From Clostridium sp. CAG:524 (GTDB lineage Bacteria > Bacillota_I > Bacilli_A > RF39 > UBA660): DNA of 25,151 bases. A program made the translations under genes and the position numbers. The stretch is taken from NCBI GenBank assembly GCA_000434555.1, contig FR880110.1, positions 1 through 25,151 on the forward strand. The letters are read 5' to 3'. The notes beneath the pieces were generated by a model. That model had not been told where the DNA came from. It saw only the letters and a list, made by a program, of their open reading frames with translations, and made no database searches. Positions 7,846 to 15,442 of this stretch are shown in pieces; within the stretch, counting starts at the first letter, position 1, and each line of letters starts with the position of its first letter.

Positions 7846-8556
7846 ATGAAGAAAAAGATTGCTATTATCGTTTTAATGTTACTATCAATTATTATTCCTG
7901 TAAAAGCTTTTGCTAAAGAACAATATAAAACATTAAATTTAGAAGAAACTTTAGCTGAAGAAGGAATTGAAAAGAAATTTAGTAATTATAAAGAAACAGA
8001 TGATCAAATTACAATCTATATGTTTAGAGGAAAGGGATGTGCTTATTGTAAAAAATTTTTAGAATTCTTAAATGGAATTACTGAAGAATATGGAAAATAT
8101 TTTAAATTAGTTTCATTTGAATCTTGGTATAATGATGAAAATTCTAATTTATTAACTGACATCTCTACATTTATGGGAGAACCAGCTAGTGGAGTTCCAT
8201 ATATTATAATTGGTGATAAAGTATTTGGTGGATATACTGATTCTTATGATGAAAGTATTAAAGCAGCTATTAAATCATTATATGATTCTGATGATAAATA
8301 TGACGCATTAGAAGAATATGAATATAGTAAGAGATGGGATAAAATATTAAATCCTTCTAATTTCACAGTTATTATATGGACTATATGTTTAGTAGTTGTT
8401 TCAACTGTAGTAATTGTTTTAACTAATAGATGTAATACTAAGAAAATAGTTGCTGCTATTGAAGGAAATAAAAAAACTTCAACAATTCGTGAAGAAGTAA
8501 AAGAAGAAAAACAAGAAAAACAAAATAATAACAATAATAAAAATAAGAAAAAGTAA
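7846..8556 (+). CDS. Membrane-anchored extracytoplasmic thioredoxin-fold protein
   Basis: 236 aa. An N-terminal signal segment (about 4-23, IIVLMLLSIIIPVKAFA) precedes a thioredoxin-like domain with the redox motif GCAYC (C65, C68) and the cis-proline loop SGVPYIIIGD (P118), then a C-terminal TM (about 173-194) and a lysine- and asparagine-rich tail. The catalytic domain therefore faces outward and the tail lies in the cytoplasm. A thiol-disulfide oxidoreductase or isomerase role for secreted proteins is inferred. Both nearby DUF6273-type surface proteins carry a conserved cysteine pair that could be its substrate. A perfect promoter and a terminator make it a single-gene unit. The redox partner and direction (oxidant or reductant) cannot be told. 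Confidence 0.8.
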   Translation: MKKKIAIIVLMLLSIIIPVKAFAKEQYKTLNLEETLAEEGIEKKFSNYKETDDQITIYMFRGKGCAYCKKFLEFLNGITEEYGKYFKLVSFESWYNDENSNLLTDISTFMGEPASGVPYIIIGDKVFGGYTDSYDESIKAAIKSLYDSDDKYDALEEYEYSKRWDKILNPSNFTVIIWTICLVVVSTVVIVLTNRCNTKKIVAAIEGNKKTSTIREEVKEEKQEKQNNNNNKNKKK

Positions 8557-8565
8557 TTTACAATA

Positions 8566-8590
8566 AAGTCTCTCATGTGAGAGATTTTTA
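8566..8590 (+). terminator. Rho-independent terminator
   Basis: TCTCTC (8569-8574) pairs with GAGAGA (8579-8584) around a CATG-type tight loop. The stem can be extended by AAAG/TTTT, and a T-rich run follows. Confidence 0.75.
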
Positions 8591-8602
8591 TTTTAAAAAA
8601 TA

Positions 8603-8631
8603 TTGTTAATTTATGTACAAAATGTTACAAT
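8603..8631 (+). promoter_or_regulatory. Strong promoter giving a leaderless BspA-like transcript
   Basis: TTGTTA (8603-8608), exactly 17 bp, and TACAAT (8626-8631) with an extended -10 TG at 8623-8624. The ATG lies 6 nt after the -10 box, where transcription should start, and no Shine-Dalgarno sequence is present. Confidence 0.65.
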
Positions 8632-8637
8632 ATTATT

Positions 8638-11271
8638 ATGAATAGAATAGTGAATTTCTTACAAAAATATTTTGCTGTTATTTCAGTACTTATTGGTATA
8701 AGTATTCTTTTAAGTGTTACTTTTTCAAACTTCGTTGTTACATCAAATAATCATAAAGCAGCTGAAATGTATATTGGAGAACTTAAGTATTCAATGGAAA
8801 TAGATGGTTCTACTACTAACACTTTAACAGTACCAACAGGTGAAACAATTATAGATGTAAAAGTAAATAATTTAAATCCAGTAGATACATATTACAAACT
8901 ACTTTATTTAAAGAATACAAATATTACAGTTAAGTATTACGAATCAACAAAAGATACTAATGAAGTAGTAACTACATATAATAAGCCAAATGATTCAGTA
9001 ACAAGTAGTAATTCTAATACAATAAAACTACAAATCACAAATAGTAGTATTTCTTCTCAAAATATAGCATTAACTATGAAGGGTGGGTATATTACAAATA
9101 CAGTAGAAGATATAACAACACCTTCAACATATAGTGAGATAACATTGGCCGATACAAGTACAAATACATATTTTTGCAAAACAAATAGCACTTTAACACA
9201 AGGACTTAATTATAATAATGGTCAGTATACTTATGCTTATAAACAACAAGGAGCGTCTGCAAGTTCTGGCTTAGGTTGGAGTAATATAACTGATAATGGT
9301 TGGGGTGTACAGCTAACTGATAAAGCAAGTACTGACGCAGTGACAAGCAAACTTTGTACATATATTAATGATAAACCAGTTACTTCAATGTCATATATGT
9401 TTTGGGATAGTCAAGCATTGAGAATAGATTTGAGTAATTTCAACACATCAAATGTATATAATATGGGAGGTATGTTTTCTAGCAGTCAAGCTACAACCTT
9501 AGATTTAAGCCATTTTGATACATCAAAAGTAACAAATATGGGAGGTATGTTTCAACATAGTCAAGCTACAACCTTAGATTTAAGCCATTTTGATACATCA
9601 AACGTAACAAATATGCAATGTATGCTTTGTGATAGTCAAGCCTCAACCATAGATGTAAGCCATTTTGATACATCAAACGTAACAAATATGAATAGTATGT
9701 TTTGGAATAGCAAAGCCATAACCATAGGTGTAAGCCATTTTGATACATCAAAAGTAACAAATATGAATGTTATGTTTGGTAATAGTCAAGCCACAACCAT
9801 AGATGTAAGCCATTTTGATACATCAAACGTAACAAATATGAATAGTATGTTTTGGAATAGCAAAGCCATAACCATAGGTGTAAGCCATTTTGATACATCA
9901 AAAGTAACAAATATGGGAGGTATGTTTCAACATAGTCAAGCTACAACCTTAGATTTAAGCCATTTTGATACATCAAACGTAACAAATATGAATAGTATGT
10001 TTTGGAATAGCAAAGCCATAACCATAGGTGTAAGCCATTTTGATACATCAAAAGTAACAAATATGGGAGGTATGTTTCAACATAGTCAAGCTACAACCTT
10101 AGATTTAAGCCATTTTGATACATCAAACGTAACAAATATGCAAGGTATGTTTCAACATAGTCAAGCCACAATCATAGATGTAAGCAACTTTGATACATCA
10201 AACGTAACAAATATGCAATGTATGTTTTGTGATAGTAAAGCCGCAACCTTAGATTTAAGCCATTTTGATACATCAAACGTAACAAATATGCAAGGTATGT
10301 TTTGGAAAAGTCAAGCCACAACATTAGATGTAAGTCATTTTGATACAAGTAATGTAACAAATATGGAAGTTATGTTTGCCTATATGACAAATCTTAAAAC
10401 TATATATGCTAGTAGCAAATTTGTAACTACCTCTGTAACGAGTAGTACAAGTATGTTTGAAAAAAGTACTAATCTAGTAGGTGGAGCAGGAACAAAATAT
10501 AATAAATCTCATCTTGATAAAACATATGCTAGAATAGATGGTGGAACAAGTAATCCTGGATATTTTACTGAAAAGCCATCAACATTTAGTACCGATAGTT
10601 GGGCAACTATAGTTAGTTCGGTTAAAGCTGGAAATACTAGAGGATATAAAGTTGGAGAAACTAAAACAATTGATTTGGGGACGACATATGGAACTCATAC
10701 ACTACGTATTGCAAATACAACAACACCAAGTGAATGTAATGCGTCTGGATTTTCACAAAGTGCTTGTGGATTTGTATTAGAATTTGCTGATATAATATTA
10801 TATAAAGAATTTAATAGCAGTACATCTAATACAGGAGGTTGGTCATCGAGTGAACTTAGAACATTTATCAATAATGATATATACAATGCATTGCCAGTTG
10901 ATTTAAGGAATATTATAATAGATACAATTGTTGTGTCAGGGCATGGTAAAAGCGACTCTACTAATTTTGTTACCACCGATAAATTATATTTATTAGCTCC
11001 AAAAGAAATATTTAGTAACTGGAGTAATAGTTATGATACAGCAAAAAGTTTAACTAGAACTTTTGATTATTACATAAATGCTGGTGTAACAACAAGCAAT
11101 TATAGTGGTGCTAAAAAATATAAGGGAACGAGTGCTTATTATTGGTGGCTTCGTTCCGCATATTCTACGAGTAACAGTGATTTCTTTAGAGTTAATCGTT
11201 CTGGTGGTTGGAGTGGTAGTAATACTGCTACTGCTGCTAATGGTGTATCTCCAGCATTCAGAATAGGCTAA
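8638..11271 (+). CDS. BspA-like surface protein: 25-residue repeats plus DUF6273-like C-terminal domain
   Basis: 877 aa. An N-terminal TM or signal anchor (about 13-32) is followed by a Thr/Asn-rich, probably beta-sheet region (about 40-260). Next come 13 repeats of 25 residues (about 267-591) with core SHFDTSNVTNM, the BspA/DUF285 'surface protein 26-residue repeat' type. A repeat cap has IDGGTSNPGYF. A C-terminal domain (about 650-877) matches the protein encoded at 1-756, including the SEC-x9-C pair, DKLYLL, YYWWLRSA and the end AFRIG. No sortase motif is seen, so anchoring is probably by the N-terminal TM. Homologous repeats act in host or matrix adhesion; function here is inferred. The gene has its own promoter and terminator and is probably leaderless. 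The last ~125 bases show codon use unlike the rest. Confidence 0.9.
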   Translation: MNRIVNFLQKYFAVISVLIGISILLSVTFSNFVVTSNNHKAAEMYIGELKYSMEIDGSTTNTLTVPTGETIIDVKVNNLNPVDTYYKLLYLKNTNITVKYYESTKDTNEVVTTYNKPNDSVTSSNSNTIKLQITNSSISSQNIALTMKGGYITNTVEDITTPSTYSEITLADTSTNTYFCKTNSTLTQGLNYNNGQYTYAYKQQGASASSGLGWSNITDNGWGVQLTDKASTDAVTSKLCTYINDKPVTSMSYMFWDSQALRIDLSNFNTSNVYNMGGMFSSSQATTLDLSHFDTSKVTNMGGMFQHSQATTLDLSHFDTSNVTNMQCMLCDSQASTIDVSHFDTSNVTNMNSMFWNSKAITIGVSHFDTSKVTNMNVMFGNSQATTIDVSHFDTSNVTNMNSMFWNSKAITIGVSHFDTSKVTNMGGMFQHSQATTLDLSHFDTSNVTNMNSMFWNSKAITIGVSHFDTSKVTNMGGMFQHSQATTLDLSHFDTSNVTNMQGMFQHSQATIIDVSNFDTSNVTNMQCMFCDSKAATLDLSHFDTSNVTNMQGMFWKSQATTLDVSHFDTSNVTNMEVMFAYMTNLKTIYASSKFVTTSVTSSTSMFEKSTNLVGGAGTKYNKSHLDKTYARIDGGTSNPGYFTEKPSTFSTDSWATIVSSVKAGNTRGYKVGETKTIDLGTTYGTHTLRIANTTTPSECNASGFSQSACGFVLEFADIILYKEFNSSTSNTGGWSSSELRTFINNDIYNALPVDLRNIIIDTIVVSGHGKSDSTNFVTTDKLYLLAPKEIFSNWSNSYDTAKSLTRTFDYYINAGVTTSNYSGAKKYKGTSAYYWWLRSAYSTSNSDFFRVNRSGGWSGSNTATAANGVSPAFRIG
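9436..10410 (+). repeat. Thirteen in-frame 75-bp tandem repeats
   Basis: Units begin at 9436, 9511, 9586 and so on every 75 bp to 10336, each coding one 25-residue BspA-type repeat. Central units are nearly identical at nucleotide level; the first and last are more diverged. The variable stretch of each unit follows AATATG and encodes residues such as GGMFQHSQATT or NSMFWNSKAIT. Confidence 0.95.
9806..10140 (+). repeat. Perfect 150-bp tandem duplication inside the repeat array
   Basis: Bases 9841-9990 are identical to 9991-10140, and the match extends upstream so that 9806-9990 equals 9956-10140. One superunit is two 75-bp repeats. A third, partly diverged copy is at 9691-9840. Confidence 0.92.
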
Positions 11272-11294
11272 TCAAAATAAACAATTTCCATTTT

Positions 11295-11320
11295 AAGGTA
11301 GATTTACTTCTACCTTTTAT
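11295..11320 (+). terminator. Rho-independent terminator of the BspA-like gene
   Basis: AAGGTAGA (11295-11302) pairs with TCTACCTT (11309-11316) around TTTACT, followed by a T-rich run that merges into the next -10 box. Confidence 0.8.
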
Positions 11321-11322
11321 TT

Positions 11323-11328
11323 TATAAT
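11323..11328 (+). promoter_or_regulatory. -10 box for a leaderless methyltransferase-like gene
   Basis: A consensus TATAAT lies 6 nt before the ATG at 11335, with no ribosome-binding site between. The -35 is weak (TAGATT at 11299-11304, inside the terminator stem). Confidence 0.5.
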
Positions 11329-11334
11329 ATAAAT

Positions 11335-12165
11335 ATGACAAATGAAGAAAGAAACAACTTAATAATGAGTAAATTATCAATATACTTAAATGATTATAGT
11401 GATTATATAAAAGAATCTATGATAAATAATATTAAAAATGAATTTGGATTTACTACACTAGAATCATATAAAATAATACTTACAAGTATACTTGGTATTA
11501 CTAATAAAGAAATAATACATGAATTTGATAAGATAGTTTATGAACTTGATAAAAGTGTTTATGAAGATAATTTGTATTATAAGAACATTAATCTTAAATG
11601 TATAAGTTCTAATAAATGGAAATTTGAATATAAGAGTTATAAGCCATATGAAGCATTTGTATTTAATGATTTAAGATGTATTAATGATAAATTATATCCT
11701 AGTATTGGATATTTTAAAGATGAATATAAATATCCATGTGTTCTTGAAAATGATAGAGAATGGATGTTAATTACACCTAATGAAATAGAAACTATGAAAA
11801 AGCCTATAAGTGAAGCAACTGGTAATGTTCTTACATATGGACTTGGTCTTGGATATTATGCCTATATGGTATCTATGAAAGATAATGTAGAAAGTGTAAC
11901 AATAGTTGAAAAAGATAAAGAAATAATAGATTTATTTAATGAGTATATCTTACCACAATTTAAAAATAAATCTAAAATAAAGATAATTAATGATGATGCG
12001 TTTAATTACTTTAAAAAAGATATATATTATGATTATGTATTTGTTGATATATGGCATGATCCTAGTGATGGAATAGATTTATATTTAAAATTTAAAAGTT
12101 TAGAAAAAGATAATATCAAATATTCATATTGGATAGAAGATACATTAAAATGTTATATTGAATAA
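11335..12165 (+). CDS. Class I SAM-dependent methyltransferase-like protein
   Basis: 276 aa. The C-terminal half has a Rossmann methyltransferase or spermidine-synthase-like core. Motif I is VLTYGLGLGYYAYM (glycines at 169-173), the acidic end of strand 2 is E192 (VTIVEKDKEI), motif III is INDDAF (D220-D221), and strand 4 is YDYVFVDIWHDP (D238). The N-terminal ~150 residues are not recognised and may bind the substrate. DIWHDP replaces the NPPY-type motif of N6-adenine and glutamine methyltransferases, and the aminopropyl-transferase hallmark residues are not evident, so the substrate is open. It is first in a likely four-gene run; the next gene starts 19 bp after its stop. No Shine-Dalgarno sequence precedes its ATG. 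Confidence 0.7.
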   Translation: MTNEERNNLIMSKLSIYLNDYSDYIKESMINNIKNEFGFTTLESYKIILTSILGITNKEIIHEFDKIVYELDKSVYEDNLYYKNINLKCISSNKWKFEYKSYKPYEAFVFNDLRCINDKLYPSIGYFKDEYKYPCVLENDREWMLITPNEIETMKKPISEATGNVLTYGLGLGYYAYMVSMKDNVESVTIVEKDKEIIDLFNEYILPQFKNKSKIKIINDDAFNYFKKDIYYDYVFVDIWHDPSDGIDLYLKFKSLEKDNIKYSYWIEDTLKCYIE

Positions 12166-12184
12166 AATATATAAGGAGGAAAAC

Positions 12185-13075
12185 ATGAAAAGATATAAAA
12201 GTACTAAAATAGCTAGTATTTTAGGAATGATAGGTAATGTATTTTTACTTATTATAAAAGGAATAATTGGATATATTACAAATAGTCAAGCAATGATAGC
12301 GGATGCTTTTAATAGTGCAGGCGATATATTTTCTTCAATAATGACATTTATTGGTAATAAAATATCAAGTATACCAAAAGATAATGATCATAATTTAGGA
12401 CATGGTAAAGCAGAATATATTTATTCAATGTTAATAAGTATATCTATGATATTAATATCACTTGTAGTACTTAAAAATTCATTAAATTCAATATTTATAA
12501 GTAATAAATATGATTTTAATATATGGCTTGTAATTGTATGTATCATTACTATAATAGTCAAAATATCATTATTTATATATACAAATTACTTATCAAAAAA
12601 ATATAATAATTTACTTATAAAGGCTAATTCTAAAGATCATATAATAGATGCAGTTATAACAACATTTACTTTAATATCATGTATACTTTCTACATATAAC
12701 ATATACTTTTTAGATGGTATTGTAGGTATAATAATATCTATATGGATACTTATATCCGCTATTAAAATATTTATTGAAAGTTATGATGTTCTTATGGATA
12801 AATCAATAGATGAAGAAACTAAGAATGAAGTACTTGATATAATAAAAAAGCATAGTGAAATTATAAAGATAAATCATTTTAATTCAACACCAGTAGGTTA
12901 TAAATATCAAATATCATTTACCATATTTGTGGATGGAAATTTAAAGACTTATGAAAGTCATGAAATCGCAAATAATCTTGAAAAAGAAATATTAAAGAAG
13001 ATAGATGAGATTTATTTAGTAGTAATACATGTAAATCCAATAGAGGTAAAAAATGACAAAGGAAGAAATATATAA
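12185..13075 (+). CDS. Cation diffusion facilitator (CDF) metal efflux protein
   Basis: 296 aa from the ATG at 12185, which has a strong AAGGAGG at 12173-12179; the longer reading from TTG at 12158 overlaps the previous gene and lacks a site. Six TM segments are expected over residues about 10-200, followed by a cytoplasmic domain ending near VVIHVNPIE. Family motifs are NSQAMIADAFNSAGD in TM2, LGHGKAEY in the loop, and KDHIIDA in TM5. The metal site reads N43-x3-D47 with D151-x3-D155. Asn/Asp pairs in place of His in TM5 are more like Mn2+- (or Fe2+-) exporting members than Zn2+ ones; this is a tentative inference. It overlaps the next gene by 23 bp. Confidence 0.88.
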   Translation: MKRYKSTKIASILGMIGNVFLLIIKGIIGYITNSQAMIADAFNSAGDIFSSIMTFIGNKISSIPKDNDHNLGHGKAEYIYSMLISISMILISLVVLKNSLNSIFISNKYDFNIWLVIVCIITIIVKISLFIYTNYLSKKYNNLLIKANSKDHIIDAVITTFTLISCILSTYNIYFLDGIVGIIISIWILISAIKIFIESYDVLMDKSIDEETKNEVLDIIKKHSEIIKINHFNSTPVGYKYQISFTIFVDGNLKTYESHEIANNLEKEILKKIDEIYLVVIHVNPIEVKNDKGRNI

Positions 13076-13532
13076 AACATTAGATGAACTAAATATTAAA
13101 TATAGAGTAGTTAATCATAAAGCAGTATTCACTATGGAAGAAGTTATAAAAGAGAATATTGAACCATATGAAAATATACTTAAAAATATATTTATAAGAG
13201 ATGATAAGAAAAGAAATTATTATTTAGTACTCGTATGTCATAATAAGAAAGTTAATTTAAAAGAATTAAGTAATAAGATTAACAGTAGAAAGCTTTCTTT
13301 TGCAGATGAAGAAGATTTATATAACTATCTAGGGCTTACTAAAGGTTCAGTTTCACCACTTGGAATACTTAATGATAAAGCTCATAAAGTAACTATATTA
13401 ATAGATAAAGATATAGAAAATATAGACGAAGTAGGAGTACATCCTAATATTAATACAAGTACTGTATTTATGAATCCTAAAGACCTTGAAAAAATATTTA
13501 AAAATAATAAATATGAGTACATAGAATTATAA
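13053..13532 (+). CDS. YbaK/ProX (PrdX-like) aminoacyl-tRNA deacylase family protein
   Basis: 159 aa, the usual size of a free-standing editing domain. It matches the PrdX/ProXp-ala branch that hydrolyses mischarged Ala-tRNAPro: an N-terminal MTKEEIYKTLDELNIKYRVVNH, a KNIFIRDDKKRNYYLVLV core, KLSFADEEDLYNYLGL, the signature KGSVSPLGILND, and VGVHPNINTSTVF near the end. The start lies within the CDF gene and is preceded by GAGGT. The link with a metal exporter is positional only. Tetracyclic details such as the exact misacyl substrate cannot be decided from sequence inspection; related YbaK proteins act on Cys-tRNAPro. Confidence 0.85.
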   Translation: MTKEEIYKTLDELNIKYRVVNHKAVFTMEEVIKENIEPYENILKNIFIRDDKKRNYYLVLVCHNKKVNLKELSNKINSRKLSFADEEDLYNYLGLTKGSVSPLGILNDKAHKVTILIDKDIENIDEVGVHPNINTSTVFMNPKDLEKIFKNNKYEYIEL

Positions 13533-13551
13533 AATATAAAGCATAATAATA

Positions 13552-13956
13552 ATGGTGATCAATATAAAAAAGAATATCATAAAATTATTATTTATGCTTT
13601 CTATTTTTTTAACCTTTAATATAGGTGAAATAGATTCTAATAGTGATAAAATATTATATTATGATAGAACTAATTTGAATTATATTGATACATTTAAAAT
13701 ATATTTTAAGAATACTAATTCTTATAGTTTAAATAAGTCTTTAAAGTATACTAATATTGAAGTATTAAGTTATATTATTGATGGTAAGAAGTATTATGCT
13801 AGAAATATTGAAGAGTTAATAAATGTTTATACTAAAGATTTAAATGATGAATTAAAAGTGTATTATAAATTACATGGAATTCGTATAGAAGGTATAACTG
13901 TTGTATGTAAAGTATATGACTTGATAAAACTTGAAAAACTTGAAAGAATATATTAA
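13552..13956 (+). CDS. Small secreted or membrane-anchored protein, unrecognised
   Basis: Up to 134 aa. A basic N-terminus (KKNIIK) and hydrophobic stretch LLFMLSIFLTFNIG form a signal or anchor segment. The rest is polar and Tyr/Asn/Lys-rich with no cysteine-rich or repeat pattern except a lone C near the end (VVCKVYDL). I recognise no family. The start is uncertain: the ATG at 13552 has no ribosome site in front, yet GGTGAT at 13554-13559, the same site used by nifJ, precedes an ATA codon at 13564 where a typical signal-peptide N-terminus would begin. It lies 19 bp after the ProX-like gene, probably in the same transcript, and just before another secreted protein gene. Confidence 0.6.
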   Translation: MVINIKKNIIKLLFMLSIFLTFNIGEIDSNSDKILYYDRTNLNYIDTFKIYFKNTNSYSLNKSLKYTNIEVLSYIIDGKKYYARNIEELINVYTKDLNDELKVYYKLHGIRIEGITVVCKVYDLIKLEKLERIY

Positions 13957-13992
13957 TTTTGATATTATTAACATATAAAAGGAAGAATCAAA

Positions 13993-15324
13993 ATGAAGAA
14001 AATTTTAATGTTATTAATATCATTTTTTATGTTTATATCTTTTACTAAGGCAGATTATATAAGTTGTAATTTACAAAAGGTAGTAAATAATAATACTGAA
14101 TATAGTAAAGGAGATACTATTGAAGTTAATGTTATAACTGATTTTTATAGTGAAGATGGAATACTTAATAAAGCAGATATACAAATATATTATAATCCTT
14201 ATGTATTTGAATTATTACCTGATTATAATGATGAAAGTGTTTATATTGAAGATGGGTATAAGATAACTAATTTTAATACATATTCTTCTATTATTGATTT
14301 TAGTATTCAAAATGTTACTGGTAAAAATATGTATGTAAATGGTGGTGATATACTTATAAGTAAGTTAAAGTTTAAAGTAAAAGATACAGCACCAAATGGG
14401 TACGCATCTATTGAATTAATTGGTAATAATAGTAACTTTTATGTAAAGGGTGATAATGAATCATTCCCATGTAATAATAGTAAACTTTATTATAATATAG
14501 TAGATAATGCTAAAATAAATATAGATTCTACATTATCCGGAATATTTTTATACACTGATAAAGAAATATTTATTGATATGAAACCTAATGTTACAACTTA
14601 TAATATTGATGTAGATTATAAAAATGTTACATATTATCCATATTGTTCATCAAGTGAATGTGAGTTTACTTTTAATCCTAAAAATGCTGATGAGTCTAGT
14701 CATGTATTAAAAGAAGGTAAAAATGTTATAAAAATTATTAATGATGTAGATGGTGTTAAAACAACATATACTTTGAATATTAATTATGCTAAAAAAACAG
14801 AAGATGTTCAATATAAATTTCCTAGTTTAAAAAGATTAACTGTTGAAAACTTTAAATTTTTAGAAGAATTTAAAGAAAGTGTTTATACTTATCATTTAGT
14901 AGTACCGAGTACTGTTGATAGTTTGTTAATAGATTATGATGCTGATAATGATGTTAATGTTGAAATAGTTGGTAATGAAAATTTTGTAACAGGTGAAAAT
15001 ATAGTAAGAATAAAAACTAATAATGATTATGATGAAGGTAATTATTATATAGTTGTTACTAAAACAGAAAAAGAAGAAGATACTAAAATACCTGATATAA
15101 AAGAAGATAATGAAAAGAAAGATGAAGTAGTTAAGAAAACAAATAATAAATATATTTTAATAGGACTATTTTCAATATTAATAGTTTTAAGTTATATTCT
15201 ATATGATATATTTTATAGTAGAAAGAAAAAGTTAAAAGAAGAAAGTACTACTGATGATGTGAGTACAAATGAAGAAACTAATAATGAAGAAAATGATGTA
15301 GATGAAACTAATGATAAAGAGTGA
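13993..15324 (+). CDS. Membrane-anchored surface protein with cohesin-like and cadherin-like domains
   Basis: 443 aa with SD AAAGGAAG. A signal peptide (about 1-20, ending TKA) is followed by a cohesin-like beta domain (about 25-165: GDTIEVNVITDF, ADIQIYYNPYVFEL, GGDILISKLKFKVK, APNGYASIEL). Two cadherin-like beta-sandwich domains follow (about 180-265 with LSGIFLYT and LKEGKNVIKIIN; about 277-357 with LKRLTVENF and VTGENIVRIK). Then come a charged linker, a TM (about 386-407) and a cytoplasmic acidic tail. Cysteines C25, C160, C218 and C223 could form disulfides. Family logic suggests a cell-surface binding or scaffolding role. No dockerin is visible in this window, so a true cohesin-dockerin pairing is not supported here. 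Confidence 0.75.
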   Translation: MKKILMLLISFFMFISFTKADYISCNLQKVVNNNTEYSKGDTIEVNVITDFYSEDGILNKADIQIYYNPYVFELLPDYNDESVYIEDGYKITNFNTYSSIIDFSIQNVTGKNMYVNGGDILISKLKFKVKDTAPNGYASIELIGNNSNFYVKGDNESFPCNNSKLYYNIVDNAKINIDSTLSGIFLYTDKEIFIDMKPNVTTYNIDVDYKNVTYYPYCSSSECEFTFNPKNADESSHVLKEGKNVIKIINDVDGVKTTYTLNINYAKKTEDVQYKFPSLKRLTVENFKFLEEFKESVYTYHLVVPSTVDSLLIDYDADNDVNVEIVGNENFVTGENIVRIKTNNDYDEGNYYIVVTKTEKEEDTKIPDIKEDNEKKDEVVKKTNNKYILIGLFSILIVLSYILYDIFYSRKKKLKEESTTDDVSTNEETNNEENDVDETNDKE

Positions 15325-15348
15325 TAGAGTTATTTATCATTCTTTTTT
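15318..15348 (+). terminator. Rho-independent terminator overlapping the stop codon
   Basis: AGAGTGATA (15318-15326) pairs with TATCATTCT (15335-15343), with one G-U pair and an 8-nt loop, followed by T5. The TGA stop of the surface-protein gene lies in the stem. Confidence 0.75.
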
Positions 15349-15421
15349 GTAAACTACAATTCATAAAAATAAATTGTGATAGTGCTTTTTATTATTACTT
15401 TTATTTTGATGCAAATTATAT

Positions 15422-15427
15422 TATAAT
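15422..15427 (+). promoter_or_regulatory. -10 box of nifJ
   Basis: TATAAT lies 15 nt before the ATG at 15443; no clear -35 is seen. The ribosome site is GGTGAT (15434-15439). Upstream, ACAATT (15356-15361) and AATTGT (15372-15377) form an inverted repeat with a 10-bp spacer that could be an operator; this is speculative. Confidence 0.45.
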
Positions 15428-15442
15428 TAAGATGGTGATGAT

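Noticed and set aside
9566..9760. Minus-strand open frames in the repeat region (also 10172-10360)
   Set aside because: They are antisense shadows caused by the repeat codons; they have no ribosome site and only mirror the + strand repeats.
9436..10410. Regular 75-bp repeats as a CRISPR array
   Set aside because: The repeats are contiguous, in frame and encode 25-residue BspA-type units; there are no unique spacers between short identical repeats.
15356..15377. Rex-type operator before nifJ
   Set aside because: The inverted repeat ACAATT-N10-AATTGT has the wrong spacing and lacks the TTGTGA-type half-sites; kept only as a weak unassigned inverted repeat.
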